Below are positions 35,583 through 45,060 of a stretch of DNA of 64,000 nt, piece by piece (within the stretch, counting starts at the first letter, position 1; every line of letters begins with the position of its first letter). The DNA lies in the NCBI RefSeq assembly GCF_036322585.1, contig NZ_AP024600.1, positions 4,154,001 through 4,218,000 of the forward strand. The letters run 5' to 3'. The DNA comes from Luteolibacter sp. LG18 (GTDB lineage: Bacteria; Verrucomicrobiota; Verrucomicrobiia; Verrucomicrobiales; Akkermansiaceae). The position numbers and the translations under genes are program-made. The notes under the pieces were generated by a model. It saw only the letters and a program-made list of their open reading frames with translations. It was not told where the DNA came from and searched no databases.

Positions 35583-36341
35583 TCATGGTGCCGGGTGGGA
35601 TTGAATCCTGGACGTATCCAATCCCGCGGTCGCTCCCGAAAACGTCTCGCTGAATGTTTGGTAGCCGAATCGACCGGTGTTTTTGATCTGATAGATAAAG
35701 ACGTAGTTTCGGCCGTCGTTGCGATGCAGCCATCGCGAACTGGCGAACAGCTTGAATTTCTCGTTATCCCGGTGGTAGAGCTCGGTCTGGTAGTATGGGA
35801 CGTCGTCTTTCACCGGCGGCGCGGAAACGATCTCCACGCGACGGGGACGGATCAGGGTCTTCTGGGTTCCGAGAACCGCCCCGATTTCGGAGCTGCACGC
35901 ATTGAAGAACAGCGTGGAGTCGGCGCCGAACCCCTGCAAACTGTCGGGGATCACGTGGGGGATGAACGATTTGTCTTCCTGCGGTTCGAGAAGAAGGAGG
36001 AAATTGGATCCCGTCTCGGGCAGAACCACCAAGGCAACTTTCTTGAAGCCGGATTCCGCGGAGGGCACCTTGATGGCCAGGTTGAATGTGCGGGTTCCCG
36101 GAAAGATGTTTCCGCTTAGGCCCGATGTCCCGATCGAAAACGGAGGGGAAACCTTTTCCCCTGCGATGGTGACCAGTTCGATATTCGGACTTCCGGGGAC
36201 GAGGAGCAGCGCCCTCACCGTCGGGCCCCGCTCCTTGGCGGGCATTTCGGGGGAATCCGTCGATTGAGCATCTGCGCCCGCGCCGATGCCGATGAACAGC
36301 AGCCCTAGGACGACATTGATGATTGTTCGATGAAGTGACAT
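35583..36341 (-). CDS. Secreted protein of unknown function linked to the Verru_Chthon A gene
   Basis: 252 residues, ATG at 36341, with an N-terminal signal or anchor (TIINVVLGLLFIGIGAGADA). The mature protein is beta-rich (VRALLLVPGSPNIELVTIAG, FFNACSSEIGAVLGTQK, YYQTELYHRDNEKFKLF) and contains no motif I can name. It starts 33 bp after the stop of the large Verru_Chthon A-type gene, so the two form an operon behind the element at 39976. By position it may be a partner or assembly factor of that pseudopilin-like protein. Confidence 0.6.
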   Translation of the reverse strand: MSLHRTIINVVLGLLFIGIGAGADAQSTDSPEMPAKERGPTVRALLLVPGSPNIELVTIAGEKVSPPFSIGTSGLSGNIFPGTRTFNLAIKVPSAESGFKKVALVVLPETGSNFLLLLEPQEDKSFIPHVIPDSLQGFGADSTLFFNACSSEIGAVLGTQKTLIRPRRVEIVSAPPVKDDVPYYQTELYHRDNEKFKLFASSRWLHRNDGRNYVFIYQIKNTGRFGYQTFSETFSGATAGLDTSRIQSHPAP

Positions 36342-36374
36342 GATGGGTATGGTGGAATCCCTCGGCGGAAGGGG

Positions 36375-39300
36375 CTAGATCTCTCCCTGGTTCAGGTAGC
36401 GGAAGGAGATGATCTGGAATTTCCGGCCAAAGGTCTTATTGATGAGGGAAACCGGGCTAACGATCTGGGGGCCGTTGGCGGGATCGACGTAGTCGGGGAA
36501 CCGCTGCACCACGGCTTCGCAGTAGGCTTTCGCGACGATTTCGTTGTTTTTGTCGCGGGCCTCGCCATAGGTCCGGATGGTAAAGGTGTCGCTGCGGACC
36601 GTGATGAGCGGAGCGAGGGGCGTCAGCAGGTCACCCTGTTTGACATAGCCGGGCGCTCCGGCCGACTTCGCTCCGGCTTCCGCCTCGGGGAATTCGAACC
36701 CTTGGGCACGGGCCTCGGAAACGTCGAGGGTGCGACTGCCGCTGCGATAGGGTGCGTTGATGCTGACGTCATTGTCGTCCAGCGCGCTTTGAAGTGCGCC
36801 CGAGAGTGCCAGTTCCTTGTTGCTGCCGGGACGCCGGTTGATGAAGTCGGCGAGCGAGGTGAAAGGGCCCCGGAGTCTCACTTGCTTGACGATGGCTTTG
36901 GCAAGCTCGTCGATTTGTGTGTCCGTCACTGTTCGGAATCCGAGCCATTGCTGTGGATCAGAGCAGCTGATGATATCGGAATCACCAATCGCACCTCCAC
37001 CGGCGATGAGTGCTCCTGTGACCGGCGTTCCGGGGGCTGCTGTAAGGGTCGGATTGCTCGATGAGGCGGTGGGTTCCGATACGGGCACCATGGAACCTTT
37101 GAGCGCGGTGAGCATGGACTTCCACGCATTCACCGAGGTCGAGTTCACATTGAATGCTCCGTCCACCACGAGATGCGCGGCAGTTCGTTCGGCTGCCTCC
37201 GGCTTGGGGGTGGCACCTTGGAAAATCTCGTCCAAGGTGCTCTGCGGATCGGACGACCATGGCTTGAAACGTGGGTTGGGGAGTGGAACGGATGTCGTGC
37301 TGCCTAGACCCAAGAATTGCGATAGGCGGCTTTTTTGCTCTCCATATGCTGTCGTCGGATTCTTATGCGCCGTAGAGGATTTGGGTGAGATCGAGGAAAA
37401 GAAGTAATCGTCCCATAATGCCCGGTTTGCCAAGAATGAGTGGTCCGCGAGGTCACGCGTGTATTTTCCGCTGCCTTTGGTCACGGCCGTGCTGCCTGGG
37501 GCCATCACGGATGGTGCGAACGAATTTGCGATCGCGTGGGAGATCGATGGACGGAGATACCAGACCCGGGACAGGTTGGAGTCGTTGGCGGCGATCGTGG
37601 CATTGTCAGGCAGGCCGTCCGCCAAGGAGTTCTGGAGGGTTCCGAGGGAGAAGATCGGAGCCTTGGGCACGGACTGGGTGATCACGTAGGAGCTGCCCGT
37701 GCCTGCCGTGTAAGATGCGCCGAAATAGCCGAGGCCTGCCCCCGCGGTGTCGATCACATTGTTCAGGCTGGTGAGCTTGCGAAGTCCGACCTGGATGGCT
37801 GTCTCGCGGGTCCATTCGGGTGATAGATCACCCAGATCGTAGGTAAACGATTTGGGATTCACATGCAGAATCGACTTGCCGGAATATCGTGGCGGCGCTT
37901 GGGACGGCTGGAGACTGGCGATATCGGGATAGTAGCTGTCCTCTTCCGTTCGAAAGCCCATGGTGAAAACGAAGAGCGGCCATTTTTTCGTGGTTCCATC
38001 CGTTCCGGCGGCTACCGCCATTTCCGCCACCCCCTTCGAATAGCTCGGATCCCGCGGGATCTGCCGGAAGACATGGGGGAATCCATCGGCGGGCAGCTCT
38101 CCATTCCGTGTGCCGGTCTCGACTGTCGTCCAATCGATCGAGAAGTTACCGGCGGCGTATGGGCCCTCATCACCGATATACTGGCGGGCATGGGTGATTC
38201 CCAGACCATGGCTTTGTCCCTTTGGTGCAGGAGTCAGCGAGAATGTAAGCCGGTCGTCGCCCTTGATGACGGGGAGCATGAGGGAATTGGGATCCGTCAC
38301 CACGCCCGAGCTGTCCTTTTTCGGGACCGTTAGGCTGAATTCGAAGCCCGAACCGAAGTTCCAACCGAGTTTCGCTTCAATGGAGCCACCGGGTATCAGC
38401 TTGTTTTGGTAGGACTGGGAGAGCACCTGCACTTCGCCCGGGCGAAGCACGAGATTTTGCGCTTGCCCGACCCTTGCCTTGTTGAAGCTTGTGCCCGAGA
38501 TCTGGGGGACTGTGGCCGACCAAGTGGTGCTGGCTCCGGTGGATTTTTGAATCTGCAGGGTCAGGCGATAGGGAACCGCCCAGGTCTGGAACGAGGAGTA
38601 GGCGCTGGCTGGAAGATAGACGGGGACATTGAAGGGATTCCAGATCGTGAAGATCGGGTCCACCACGAGCAGGAGATCATACTCATTGGTGGTGCTGCCG
38701 GGTTTAGGACGGCTGATCAATGAATAGACGATGGTGTGTTGGATCCGGGTAAGTTGATGATACTTGCGGAATGGATCGTTGAAAGCAGCGGCGAGGGTCC
38801 CGGGGCCACTTAAGTAGGATGTATTGGCCGCCAGATTGCTGCCGTCCGCATGGGCTGGCAGACCCGCGGTCTTGAGTTCTCCCCAGATGTTGTGATCCGC
38901 CCACAACTCCCCGAAGTGCATGCCATTCGTGGAGCCGGCTTTGTAGAGCGGATCCTTGATTGCTTCTGAGTAAGGCTTCTCCAGCAGGAAGCTGAGATCC
39001 TTGCGGAACCCTCCCGCACGGACATTGGTCACGAGTCCATTCGCGATGGTCGTGGCGTCGTGGAAAATGGACTCAGGTGGTTTGGCCAGAATGTCCACGG
39101 TGCTCAGGGAAATCAGGCGGTTGAGGCTCGGGTCTGTGATCGGAATGGATGTCCCGAGCAAAAACTCATGGGCCGCCCGTGGTGCCGCCTGCAGCCGCGC
39201 GACCGCTTCGGTGGCGTTGGTTGGCGGTACCACGGTGTTTCCGAGCTTCGCCTTCATGTTGTTGTCCGAAACCCACCAGCTATAGCCACCATCCGGCACC

Positions 39301-39830
39301 TTGAGCACTCCGGCTTCGACCGGACCGCTGGAGGACGTGGCTTTCGCCAGTGATACCGTGGAGGACGCGAGCGCGGCCCCCGTCTTGGGAGCATCCACGG
39401 TGGAGGTCACTCCAGCTTCGCCCGAAATCAGCCATTTCCGGAAGGTCGGGGTGGGTCGCTGGTCGGCCGTGGCCGGCCACGAATCGTAAACCCCCACCCA
39501 ATTGTTTCGGCCGGAACTATTGGATGCCTCGAGTTGCTGGCCGCCCCCCGCACTGATCCGCTGGTCGGGACCAAGCTCCTTCTGTAGCTCGCCGATGGCA
39601 ATGAGAAGGGCCATCCGGGCATTTGCCTTGGCCTGCAACATCGGCATCTGGCGGGTGGTGGTTCGGAGCGAGATCGCAGAAACTTGGAGAAGACCCATCA
39701 CAAGGATCGTGAGCAGGATCATGAACGAAAGCGTCACCACGAGCGTGAATCCACGCTTCTTCCGGTGACCGGCAGGGATTCCCGCGCTGGACTGGGGACG
39801 AAGTCGAAGTGGATTAAGGCGAGTGGGCAT
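36375..39830 (-). CDS. Verru_Chthon cassette protein A-like large pseudopilin
   Basis: 1151 residues from the ATG at 39830. A basic stretch ending in HRKKRGFTLVVTLSFMILLT (about 25-45) is a type IV pilin-like prepilin cleavage and methylation motif (G/FTL) with a hydrophobic helix, followed by a GspK-like alpha segment (ANARMALLIAIGELQKELG). The rest is a very large extracellular region. This layout matches the Verru_Chthon cassette A family, described from Verrucomicrobia and Chthoniobacter as one of four linked pseudopilin-like genes. The other three members are not adjacent here; only the unknown secreted gene follows. The element at 39976 is 145 bp upstream. The open frame continues upstream through that element, but no start there is credible. 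Confidence 0.75.
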   Translation of the reverse strand: MPTRLNPLRLRPQSSAGIPAGHRKKRGFTLVVTLSFMILLTILVMGLLQVSAISLRTTTRQMPMLQAKANARMALLIAIGELQKELGPDQRISAGGGQQLEASNSSGRNNWVGVYDSWPATADQRPTPTFRKWLISGEAGVTSTVDAPKTGAALASSTVSLAKATSSSGPVEAGVLKVPDGGYSWWVSDNNMKAKLGNTVVPPTNATEAVARLQAAPRAAHEFLLGTSIPITDPSLNRLISLSTVDILAKPPESIFHDATTIANGLVTNVRAGGFRKDLSFLLEKPYSEAIKDPLYKAGSTNGMHFGELWADHNIWGELKTAGLPAHADGSNLAANTSYLSGPGTLAAAFNDPFRKYHQLTRIQHTIVYSLISRPKPGSTTNEYDLLLVVDPIFTIWNPFNVPVYLPASAYSSFQTWAVPYRLTLQIQKSTGASTTWSATVPQISGTSFNKARVGQAQNLVLRPGEVQVLSQSYQNKLIPGGSIEAKLGWNFGSGFEFSLTVPKKDSSGVVTDPNSLMLPVIKGDDRLTFSLTPAPKGQSHGLGITHARQYIGDEGPYAAGNFSIDWTTVETGTRNGELPADGFPHVFRQIPRDPSYSKGVAEMAVAAGTDGTTKKWPLFVFTMGFRTEEDSYYPDIASLQPSQAPPRYSGKSILHVNPKSFTYDLGDLSPEWTRETAIQVGLRKLTSLNNVIDTAGAGLGYFGASYTAGTGSSYVITQSVPKAPIFSLGTLQNSLADGLPDNATIAANDSNLSRVWYLRPSISHAIANSFAPSVMAPGSTAVTKGSGKYTRDLADHSFLANRALWDDYFFSSISPKSSTAHKNPTTAYGEQKSRLSQFLGLGSTTSVPLPNPRFKPWSSDPQSTLDEIFQGATPKPEAAERTAAHLVVDGAFNVNSTSVNAWKSMLTALKGSMVPVSEPTASSSNPTLTAAPGTPVTGALIAGGGAIGDSDIISCSDPQQWLGFRTVTDTQIDELAKAIVKQVRLRGPFTSLADFINRRPGSNKELALSGALQSALDDNDVSINAPYRSGSRTLDVSEARAQGFEFPEAEAGAKSAGAPGYVKQGDLLTPLAPLITVRSDTFTIRTYGEARDKNNEIVAKAYCEAVVQRFPDYVDPANGPQIVSPVSLINKTFGRKFQIISFRYLNQGEI

Positions 39831-39975
39831 ATCGACAGGATGGTTGATGGCAAGTGGAGCGTCCGCCGGGTTATCGTCGCGGTCTGCTGGCACGGGGAGC
39901 GGTTCGCGCGTCAAAACCGGCGATCCTTTCACCCCTTGGGTAGAACTTACAATCACCCAATGCCGGGAGAAGAAC

Positions 39976-39996
39976 CAGTCCCCAAAGCGGGGACAG
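39976..39996 (-). promoter_or_regulatory. Palindromic upstream element, copy 8 (Verru_Chthon operon)
   Basis: Minus-strand CTGTCCCC, GCTTT, GGGGACTG: full palindrome with G at the final position. It lies 145 bp before the start at 39830 and points towards it. Confidence 0.6.
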
Positions 39997-40087
39997 GGGG
40001 GCGCGTCAAAGTCGGGCTCGCGCATTCAACTGGAATGCATGTGGAAATCCATCCGGCACGGTGCCGCCCACATGCTGCGAGGCCCGT

Positions 40088-40720
40088 TCAGGCCCGGTAT
40101 TTGATGATGGCCTCGACTTTACTGCGTACGTGCAGTTTGAGGCAGATCCGCTTTACGTAGGTCCGGACCGTTTCCAACGAGATCTCCAGTTGATCAGCCA
40201 CCTCCTTGTAGATGTAACCGGAAGCCAGGAGCCTGAGGACCTCCTTCTCGCGAGCAGTTAGCTTTTCATTCTCGTCCTCGATGGTCCTTTCCACCCGGAA
40301 GTACTGCGCCACCTTCCTTGCGATGTGGCTGGAAAAAGGAGCGCCTCCTGAGTAGACGTCACGGATCGCGTTGTAAATGTCCTCCGGCGTGCTCGACTTG
40401 AGAAGGTACCCGCTGGCGCCTTCTTTCAGCGCCCGGAAGATATTGTCCTCCTCTTCGTAGGCGGTGAGCATGACGACCTCCAGGCGGGGCATCTTTTTTT
40501 TCAGTTCACGGATGCAATCAATTCCGGAGATTCCCGGCAAATTGATGTCCATCAGGACGACGTCCGGCCGGTAAGCCGGGATCTTTTCCAATGCCTCTTC
40601 GGCCGAGGAAACCGCGCACAGGCAGGTGATGTCCTCCGGACCGTCAAGGAGCTTGATCAAATGGTGTCGCAGACGGATGTCATCCTCCACCACCACCACG
40701 TTTTTTTTGGAGGGAATCAT
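40088..40720 (-). CDS. NarL/FixJ-type response regulator
   Basis: 210 residues, ATG at 40720. The receiver domain has the acidic pair in VVVVEDDIRLR, the phosphoacceptor D58 in VVLMDINLPG, the switch threonine in VVMLTAYEEED and the lysine in SGYLLKSSTPED. A LuxR-type HTH follows (LTAREKEVLRLLASGYIYKE, LEISLETVRTYVKRI). The histidine kinase gene at 41084-42796 lies upstream on the same strand and is the likely partner, although 363 bp and a palindromic element separate them, so the regulator probably has its own promoter. It would control transcription of nearby secreted-protein genes (inference). Confidence 0.88.
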   Translation of the reverse strand: MIPSKKNVVVVEDDIRLRHHLIKLLDGPEDITCLCAVSSAEEALEKIPAYRPDVVLMDINLPGISGIDCIRELKKKMPRLEVVMLTAYEEEDNIFRALKEGASGYLLKSSTPEDIYNAIRDVYSGGAPFSSHIARKVAQYFRVERTIEDENEKLTAREKEVLRLLASGYIYKEVADQLEISLETVRTYVKRICLKLHVRSKVEAIIKYRA

Positions 40721-41083
40721 AGGGTGAATCTAGAGGTTTCCAGGGCGATTTACAGGCCCTATTTTGTTGTTGCTCGATGATGGCTGCCCGGGGGCATCGC
40801 TCCGTTCGGGACATTGCGAGGTCTTCCGGCAATCAGGGACGGCGCTCCGGTCGTTGTTCGATGGGCTCGTGCCTGTTTTTTTGAGAAGTATTGGGGAAAA
40901 CTGCGAAAATGAGTAGTCCCCAAACCGGGGACGGCGGCGCATTTCGACCCGTGGGGAAGGTCTCCGTGTTGCACCCTCTGGTGGTCATTCGGGATATTCC
41001 CCAACCGCGGAGGATGCCGCGCGTAAATGCAGGGGCGGTGCTCCGGTCATCGAGGATCCTGATTCAATGCCCTGTGGTCGATT
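40721..41083. other. 363-bp gap between sensor kinase and response regulator genes
   Basis: It holds the palindromic element at 40914-40934, oriented to the response regulator. No gene is recognised. Confidence 0.5.
40914..40934 (-). promoter_or_regulatory. Palindromic upstream element, copy 9 (response regulator)
   Basis: Minus-strand CCGTCCCC, GGTTT, GGGGACTA, 193 bp before the start at 40720 and pointing towards it. CTCATTTTCGC follows, resembling the T-rich sequence after other copies. Confidence 0.55.
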
Positions 41084-42796
41084 TCAGGAAATGGGCGCTT
41101 CCAGAGTGATTTCCAGCCCCTCTTGCTCATGCTGGTTAATGACGCATTTTCCCCGGATGGAAGCCATTCGCTGGGTGAGGTTTTCCAGCCCTAGACTGGC
41201 TTTGTTCGGCTCCCGGGTGATGCCGACACCGTTGTCGGTGACGGTGATTTTCAAATGCTTGTTCTCAAACTGGATCGACATCTTGATCTCAGTGGCAAAC
41301 GAGTGCTTCAGCGCATTGTTAACGATCTCCTTCACCGCCAGGCTGACATTGTGGCGGAACTCATGGCTGATCGTGACGTTTTCCGTCACCGACATGGCGT
41401 CGATCCGGCAGCGGATGGCAGAAAGCCGGCATAGCTCGCTGACCAACCGGCAGAGGAAATCCACGAGGGCTTCGAGCTGATTGTTTTTCGGATTGAGCAT
41501 CCACACCGTTTCGGAAAGCGCACTGATGAGCTCGCGGGACATGGCGGTGATCTGGCCGAAAGCGACCCGTGCCTCCCCGTCGGCGATGTTGCTTTCCGCG
41601 TATGCGCCCAGGAGGGAGATGTGGGAGAGCCGGGTGCCGAGATCGTCGTGAAGGTCCCGGGCGATCCGGAGCCGTTCGTCAGCGATCAATTGGGAGTGTC
41701 GCAGATGGCGGTTGATTCGTCTTCTGATCAGGCGCCGCCCGTATAGCGCCGAGAGGATGGCGAGGACGACCGCCGAGGCTGCCCAGAACCAGAAGTTTTT
41801 CCAGAAGGGGAGGGGGACCACCACGGTCATCATCGCGCCGGAATTCAACGGCGCTCCCGCGATCGACAGGTCTTCGGCGACGAAGCGGTAGGATCCCGGG
41901 GGGAGGCGATCATAGGTCGCGGAAAAGGGACCGCCTACCCCCGTGCAATAGACTTCGTTCCATCGCAGTTCCAAGGAGTCCCCCGGTACGATCTTGGGCG
42001 GGTTGGGGAGAGTGGTGACCCAGTCGGCGTGAGCCTTGATATCGTCGTCCACGATGACCAGTGCGGCCGATCCGGTGCCGCGATTTTCCATCGCAAGGGT
42101 GGAAGCCATCGAAGGATGGGTCCCGGATTTACTCCAAATGAAGGAATCCGAATCGGGGATGCGGCTGTCCCTCAGATACGTGACGGGCATTTCAGCGCCC
42201 ATGGGGATCGACGAAATCGTGATTCCCGAAATCGCGAAGATCCCCACCGTGGTCGCAGGGCCGGCAGACGACATCACCACGGACATGGACTCCGCGCCTT
42301 CGGGGACCTTGACGATTTCCCGTCTCAGGGTGAATTCGGATCGCTCGACGGTGCCTTTCCAGCCACGGCTCGTGCCCTTTGCCAAAAATGCCTCCTGGGA
42401 GATCGGGTCGCCTTCCTTGGTGAGGAAACGAACGATGAAGAACATTTCGTCGGATCCTTGCCGCCAGTCCGCATCCAACCCCTCCAGTTTGTATCGGACG
42501 CAAAGCGATTGCGGCTTCACGAAAAACCGGAGGGTCGCGGTATCATGAGGTACCGTGACATGAGATCCCTGACGCGCCGTCGCCGAGTGATCGGCGAACA
42601 ACTCGATGGAAGTCGATTTCTCAACCCCATGAGCCAGAGGCAAGCCTCCCATGAAACACGCGAAGGTGGGTGGCAATAGTTTCACGGAATTGGAAGGAAG
42701 GTGGGATCGGACTCGGGTTTGATGGAATTGTGTGCCAATATCGCTATCTTGGGATTTGCCCTCAAGCGCCAACTGTCGTTTGCCGTTGGATTTCAA
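41084..42796 (-). CDS. Membrane sensor histidine kinase (HisKA_3 type)
   Basis: 570 residues from 42796. The true start may be the GTG near 42685, where VKLLPPTFACFMGGLPLAHG would be a signal peptide. An extracytoplasmic beta-rich sensor region of about 300 residues ends in a segment like the Y_Y_Y domain of hybrid glycan sensors (LPPGSYRFVAEDLSIAG). One transmembrane helix follows (about 332-352, FWKNFWFWAASAVVLAILSA). The dimerisation domain has H383 in RIARDLHDDLGTRLSHI, and the ATPase domain has KEIVNNALKHS (N box) and TDNGVGI (G1 box). This kinase class pairs with NarL-type regulators such as the one at 40088. A periplasmic sensor fits detection of glycan breakdown products. Confidence 0.85.
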   Translation of the reverse strand: MKSNGKRQLALEGKSQDSDIGTQFHQTRVRSHLPSNSVKLLPPTFACFMGGLPLAHGVEKSTSIELFADHSATARQGSHVTVPHDTATLRFFVKPQSLCVRYKLEGLDADWRQGSDEMFFIVRFLTKEGDPISQEAFLAKGTSRGWKGTVERSEFTLRREIVKVPEGAESMSVVMSSAGPATTVGIFAISGITISSIPMGAEMPVTYLRDSRIPDSDSFIWSKSGTHPSMASTLAMENRGTGSAALVIVDDDIKAHADWVTTLPNPPKIVPGDSLELRWNEVYCTGVGGPFSATYDRLPPGSYRFVAEDLSIAGAPLNSGAMMTVVVPLPFWKNFWFWAASAVVLAILSALYGRRLIRRRINRHLRHSQLIADERLRIARDLHDDLGTRLSHISLLGAYAESNIADGEARVAFGQITAMSRELISALSETVWMLNPKNNQLEALVDFLCRLVSELCRLSAIRCRIDAMSVTENVTISHEFRHNVSLAVKEIVNNALKHSFATEIKMSIQFENKHLKITVTDNGVGITREPNKASLGLENLTQRMASIRGKCVINQHEQEGLEITLEAPIS

Positions 42797-42897
42797 TGGG
42801 CCGTTTCCAGCAAGTGGACGGATGAAGTTGGTCGCCGATGGGAGGTCTGTCGGACCTCGCCTCCCGGGTGTTCTTTCTCGACTTAAGCTTCATTCTT

Positions 42898-43836
42898 TCA
42901 ACCCGGCATCTCCACCTGGAGGGCGACCGTTTCACACTCCGCCACGAGGGGACTCGCCCCCTTGGGTTGGAGAAGGTAATCGCCCTTCACGAAACGGCGG
43001 TTGTCGGTGCTGACGAGCGCGCCTTCCACCACGCCGACGATGGTGAAGCGGCCGGGGTCCGGATTGGCCAGCAGCGCGCCATCGGCCAGCTCGTGGCGGG
43101 AGGTGCGGAAATACGGACACTCGGCCAGCACGTCGCCATTCGGCACGTCCATGCCAGGCTCGAAGTCCTCGAAGTCGATGCTCGCCAGCGATTGCTCCAC
43201 GTGCAGGGCACGCGGTTTGCCATCGAGACCCATGCGGTTCCAATCGAACACGCGGTAGGTGGTGTCGGAGTTCTGTTGGATCTCGTGGATCAGCAGGCCC
43301 GCGCCGATGGCGTGGAGGCGTCCGGAGGGGATGAAGATCGATTCGCCGGGCTGAGGGGCGATGGCATGGACGGCTTTCTCGACGGTGCCATCGGCGATGG
43401 CGGCTTCGAAATCGGAGCGGGCGACGCCGTTTTTCAGGCCGACGTAGAGTCTCGCGCCGGGATCGGCGGCGGCGATCACCCACATCTCGGTCTTCGGCTC
43501 GCCGCCGAGTTCGTCCGCCTTGTCGACCGGCGGATGAACCTGGATCGAGAGATCGTCGCGGGAATCCAGGATCTTGATCAGGATCGGAAAGCGCTCGGAG
43601 TCCGGCAGGCCTTCGCCGAAAATCTCCCCGCGGTGGTGGCTCCAGAGCTCGTGCAGTGATTTGCCGGCGAAGGGACCGGAGTTCACCACGGATTGTTCCG
43701 GATCGCGGTCGACGATTTCCCATGCTTCCCCGATGGGCGTGGTGGCGTCCGGCAGGGTGCGGCCGTAGACGCGTTCCAGTTCACGACCGCCCCAGACGCG
43801 ATCCATGTAAAGAGGGGTGAAAGTGATCGGTGCCAC
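42898..43836 (-). CDS. manA: Mannose-6-phosphate isomerase, class I (short form)
   Basis: 312 residues starting at a GTG at 43836; the next methionine (residue 11) is too far into the conserved fold. The enzyme interconverts mannose 6-phosphate and fructose 6-phosphate in the cytoplasm. Zinc-site blocks are visible: LSIQVHPPVDKA, KTEMWVIAAAD and SGRLHAIGAG, plus QNSDTTYRVFDWNR. The length fits the short bacterial class I enzymes. It is third in an operon after the FucP-type transporter and ROK kinase genes, giving uptake, phosphorylation and isomerisation in order. The GH92 mannosidase at 30251 is a plausible source of mannose. Confidence 0.9.
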   Translation of the reverse strand: MAPITFTPLYMDRVWGGRELERVYGRTLPDATTPIGEAWEIVDRDPEQSVVNSGPFAGKSLHELWSHHRGEIFGEGLPDSERFPILIKILDSRDDLSIQVHPPVDKADELGGEPKTEMWVIAAADPGARLYVGLKNGVARSDFEAAIADGTVEKAVHAIAPQPGESIFIPSGRLHAIGAGLLIHEIQQNSDTTYRVFDWNRMGLDGKPRALHVEQSLASIDFEDFEPGMDVPNGDVLAECPYFRTSRHELADGALLANPDPGRFTIVGVVEGALVSTDNRRFVKGDYLLQPKGASPLVAECETVALQVEMPG

Positions 43837-43933
43837 GGGAATCGGGGTGTTACGGGGGTGGAATTGAAAAGAGGTAGTCTTCGACGGATGGATGAGAGCG
43901 GTCTTTCTATCTCAGCCTGCCGCGTGCACGGGA

Positions 43934-45040
43934 TCAACTCAGTTGCGACAGCGCATAAGCATACGCCCCAATCGCCACCGCCTCGCTGGTGCCGAGGCGC
44001 GACATGCCGACCCCCACCCGCGGCATCGAATCGTATGCCAGCTTGCGGGGGCTGCCGGGAACGGTGATTTCCCGCTTGTTGCCCTGCAGGAACGTTTCGA
44101 GCTGCGCCGGGTCTTCGAGATTGAAGGCGGATTGAGCGAGCCGGCGGAATTTCTCGCCAGTGGGACTGGTGTAGCTGCCGTTCAATTCATCGACGATCGC
44201 TGGAAGGAATAACGGCCAAGCTCCGGAAACGCCGCCGCCCACCACGGCCAATCCATCCAGCAGGGTCAGTGCGATGGCCATCGAATCTCCCACGGACTCG
44301 CCCAAGAGGCGGAATGCTTCAACCGCCGCGGTTTGGTTTCCATCCACCTTGCCGTTTCCGATGTCGAAGATGGTTTTCGGGTCAGGGGTTAGATCGAAGG
44401 GAATTCCCGCGATTTCGCCGTAGGCCCGGCGCACTGCACGGATGCAGGCCCCTTCTTCCGCATTGGTTTTCGGATGCAGTTTGCTGCGCATCAGCCAGAC
44501 TTCGCCCGCACAGATGTTGTCGCCGCGGAAGAGCTCTCCGTCGCGCACGATCCCTCCGCCGAATCCGGTGCCGAGTGTGACGCCGAAGAGATTCTTGTAG
44601 CGTTTCGGGCTACCGGCCTTTTCGAGCAGGGAATTGACCTGTGGCAGGAATCCGGCGATGGCTTCACCGTAAACGAAGAGATCCCCGTCGTTGTTGATGA
44701 AGGTGGGGATGCCGAACTTGGCCTCCAGCATCGGCCCGAGCGCAATGCCTCCACGGAAGCACGGGAGGTTCCCCAGATTCCCGATGATTCCGCGGGGGTA
44801 GTCCGCCGGACCGGGAAATGCGAAACTGATGGCGACGGGGGCTTCCGGTATCGATTCGCGGACGCGTTCGAATCCACCCACCAGGGTCGCGAGGCAGGCA
44901 TCGAGGCGGTCGCCGTTTGATGGGACGGCAAACGGTTGGGTGATCGCCTTGTTTCCACGGATCGCGGAAAATTTGAAGCTCGTGCCGCCCGCATCGAGCG
45001 TCATCACGATGCGTGAATCGTCCTCGGGATTCGTGGTCAT
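43934..45040 (-). CDS. ROK-family sugar kinase
   Basis: 368 residues from the ATG at 45040. A TTG at 45064 overlapping the transporter stop is an alternative start. Features: phosphate-binding VMTLDAGGTSFKF near the N-terminus, PGPADYPRGIIGNLGNLPCF, FINNDGDLFVYGE with the catalytic aspartate, and GVTLGTGFGGGIV. The zinc-binding CxCGxxGCxE motif of many ROK glucokinases and repressors is not present, and there is no N-terminal HTH, so this is a kinase rather than a regulator. By context the substrate is probably mannose, fructose or glucose. The gene sits between the transporter and mannose-6-phosphate isomerase genes. Confidence 0.84.
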   Translation of the reverse strand: MTTNPEDDSRIVMTLDAGGTSFKFSAIRGNKAITQPFAVPSNGDRLDACLATLVGGFERVRESIPEAPVAISFAFPGPADYPRGIIGNLGNLPCFRGGIALGPMLEAKFGIPTFINNDGDLFVYGEAIAGFLPQVNSLLEKAGSPKRYKNLFGVTLGTGFGGGIVRDGELFRGDNICAGEVWLMRSKLHPKTNAEEGACIRAVRRAYGEIAGIPFDLTPDPKTIFDIGNGKVDGNQTAAVEAFRLLGESVGDSMAIALTLLDGLAVVGGGVSGAWPLFLPAIVDELNGSYTSPTGEKFRRLAQSAFNLEDPAQLETFLQGNKREITVPGSPRKLAYDSMPRVGVGMSRLGTSEAVAIGAYAYALSQLS

Positions 45041-45060
45041 GGTGATGGTCTTGGGAACGG

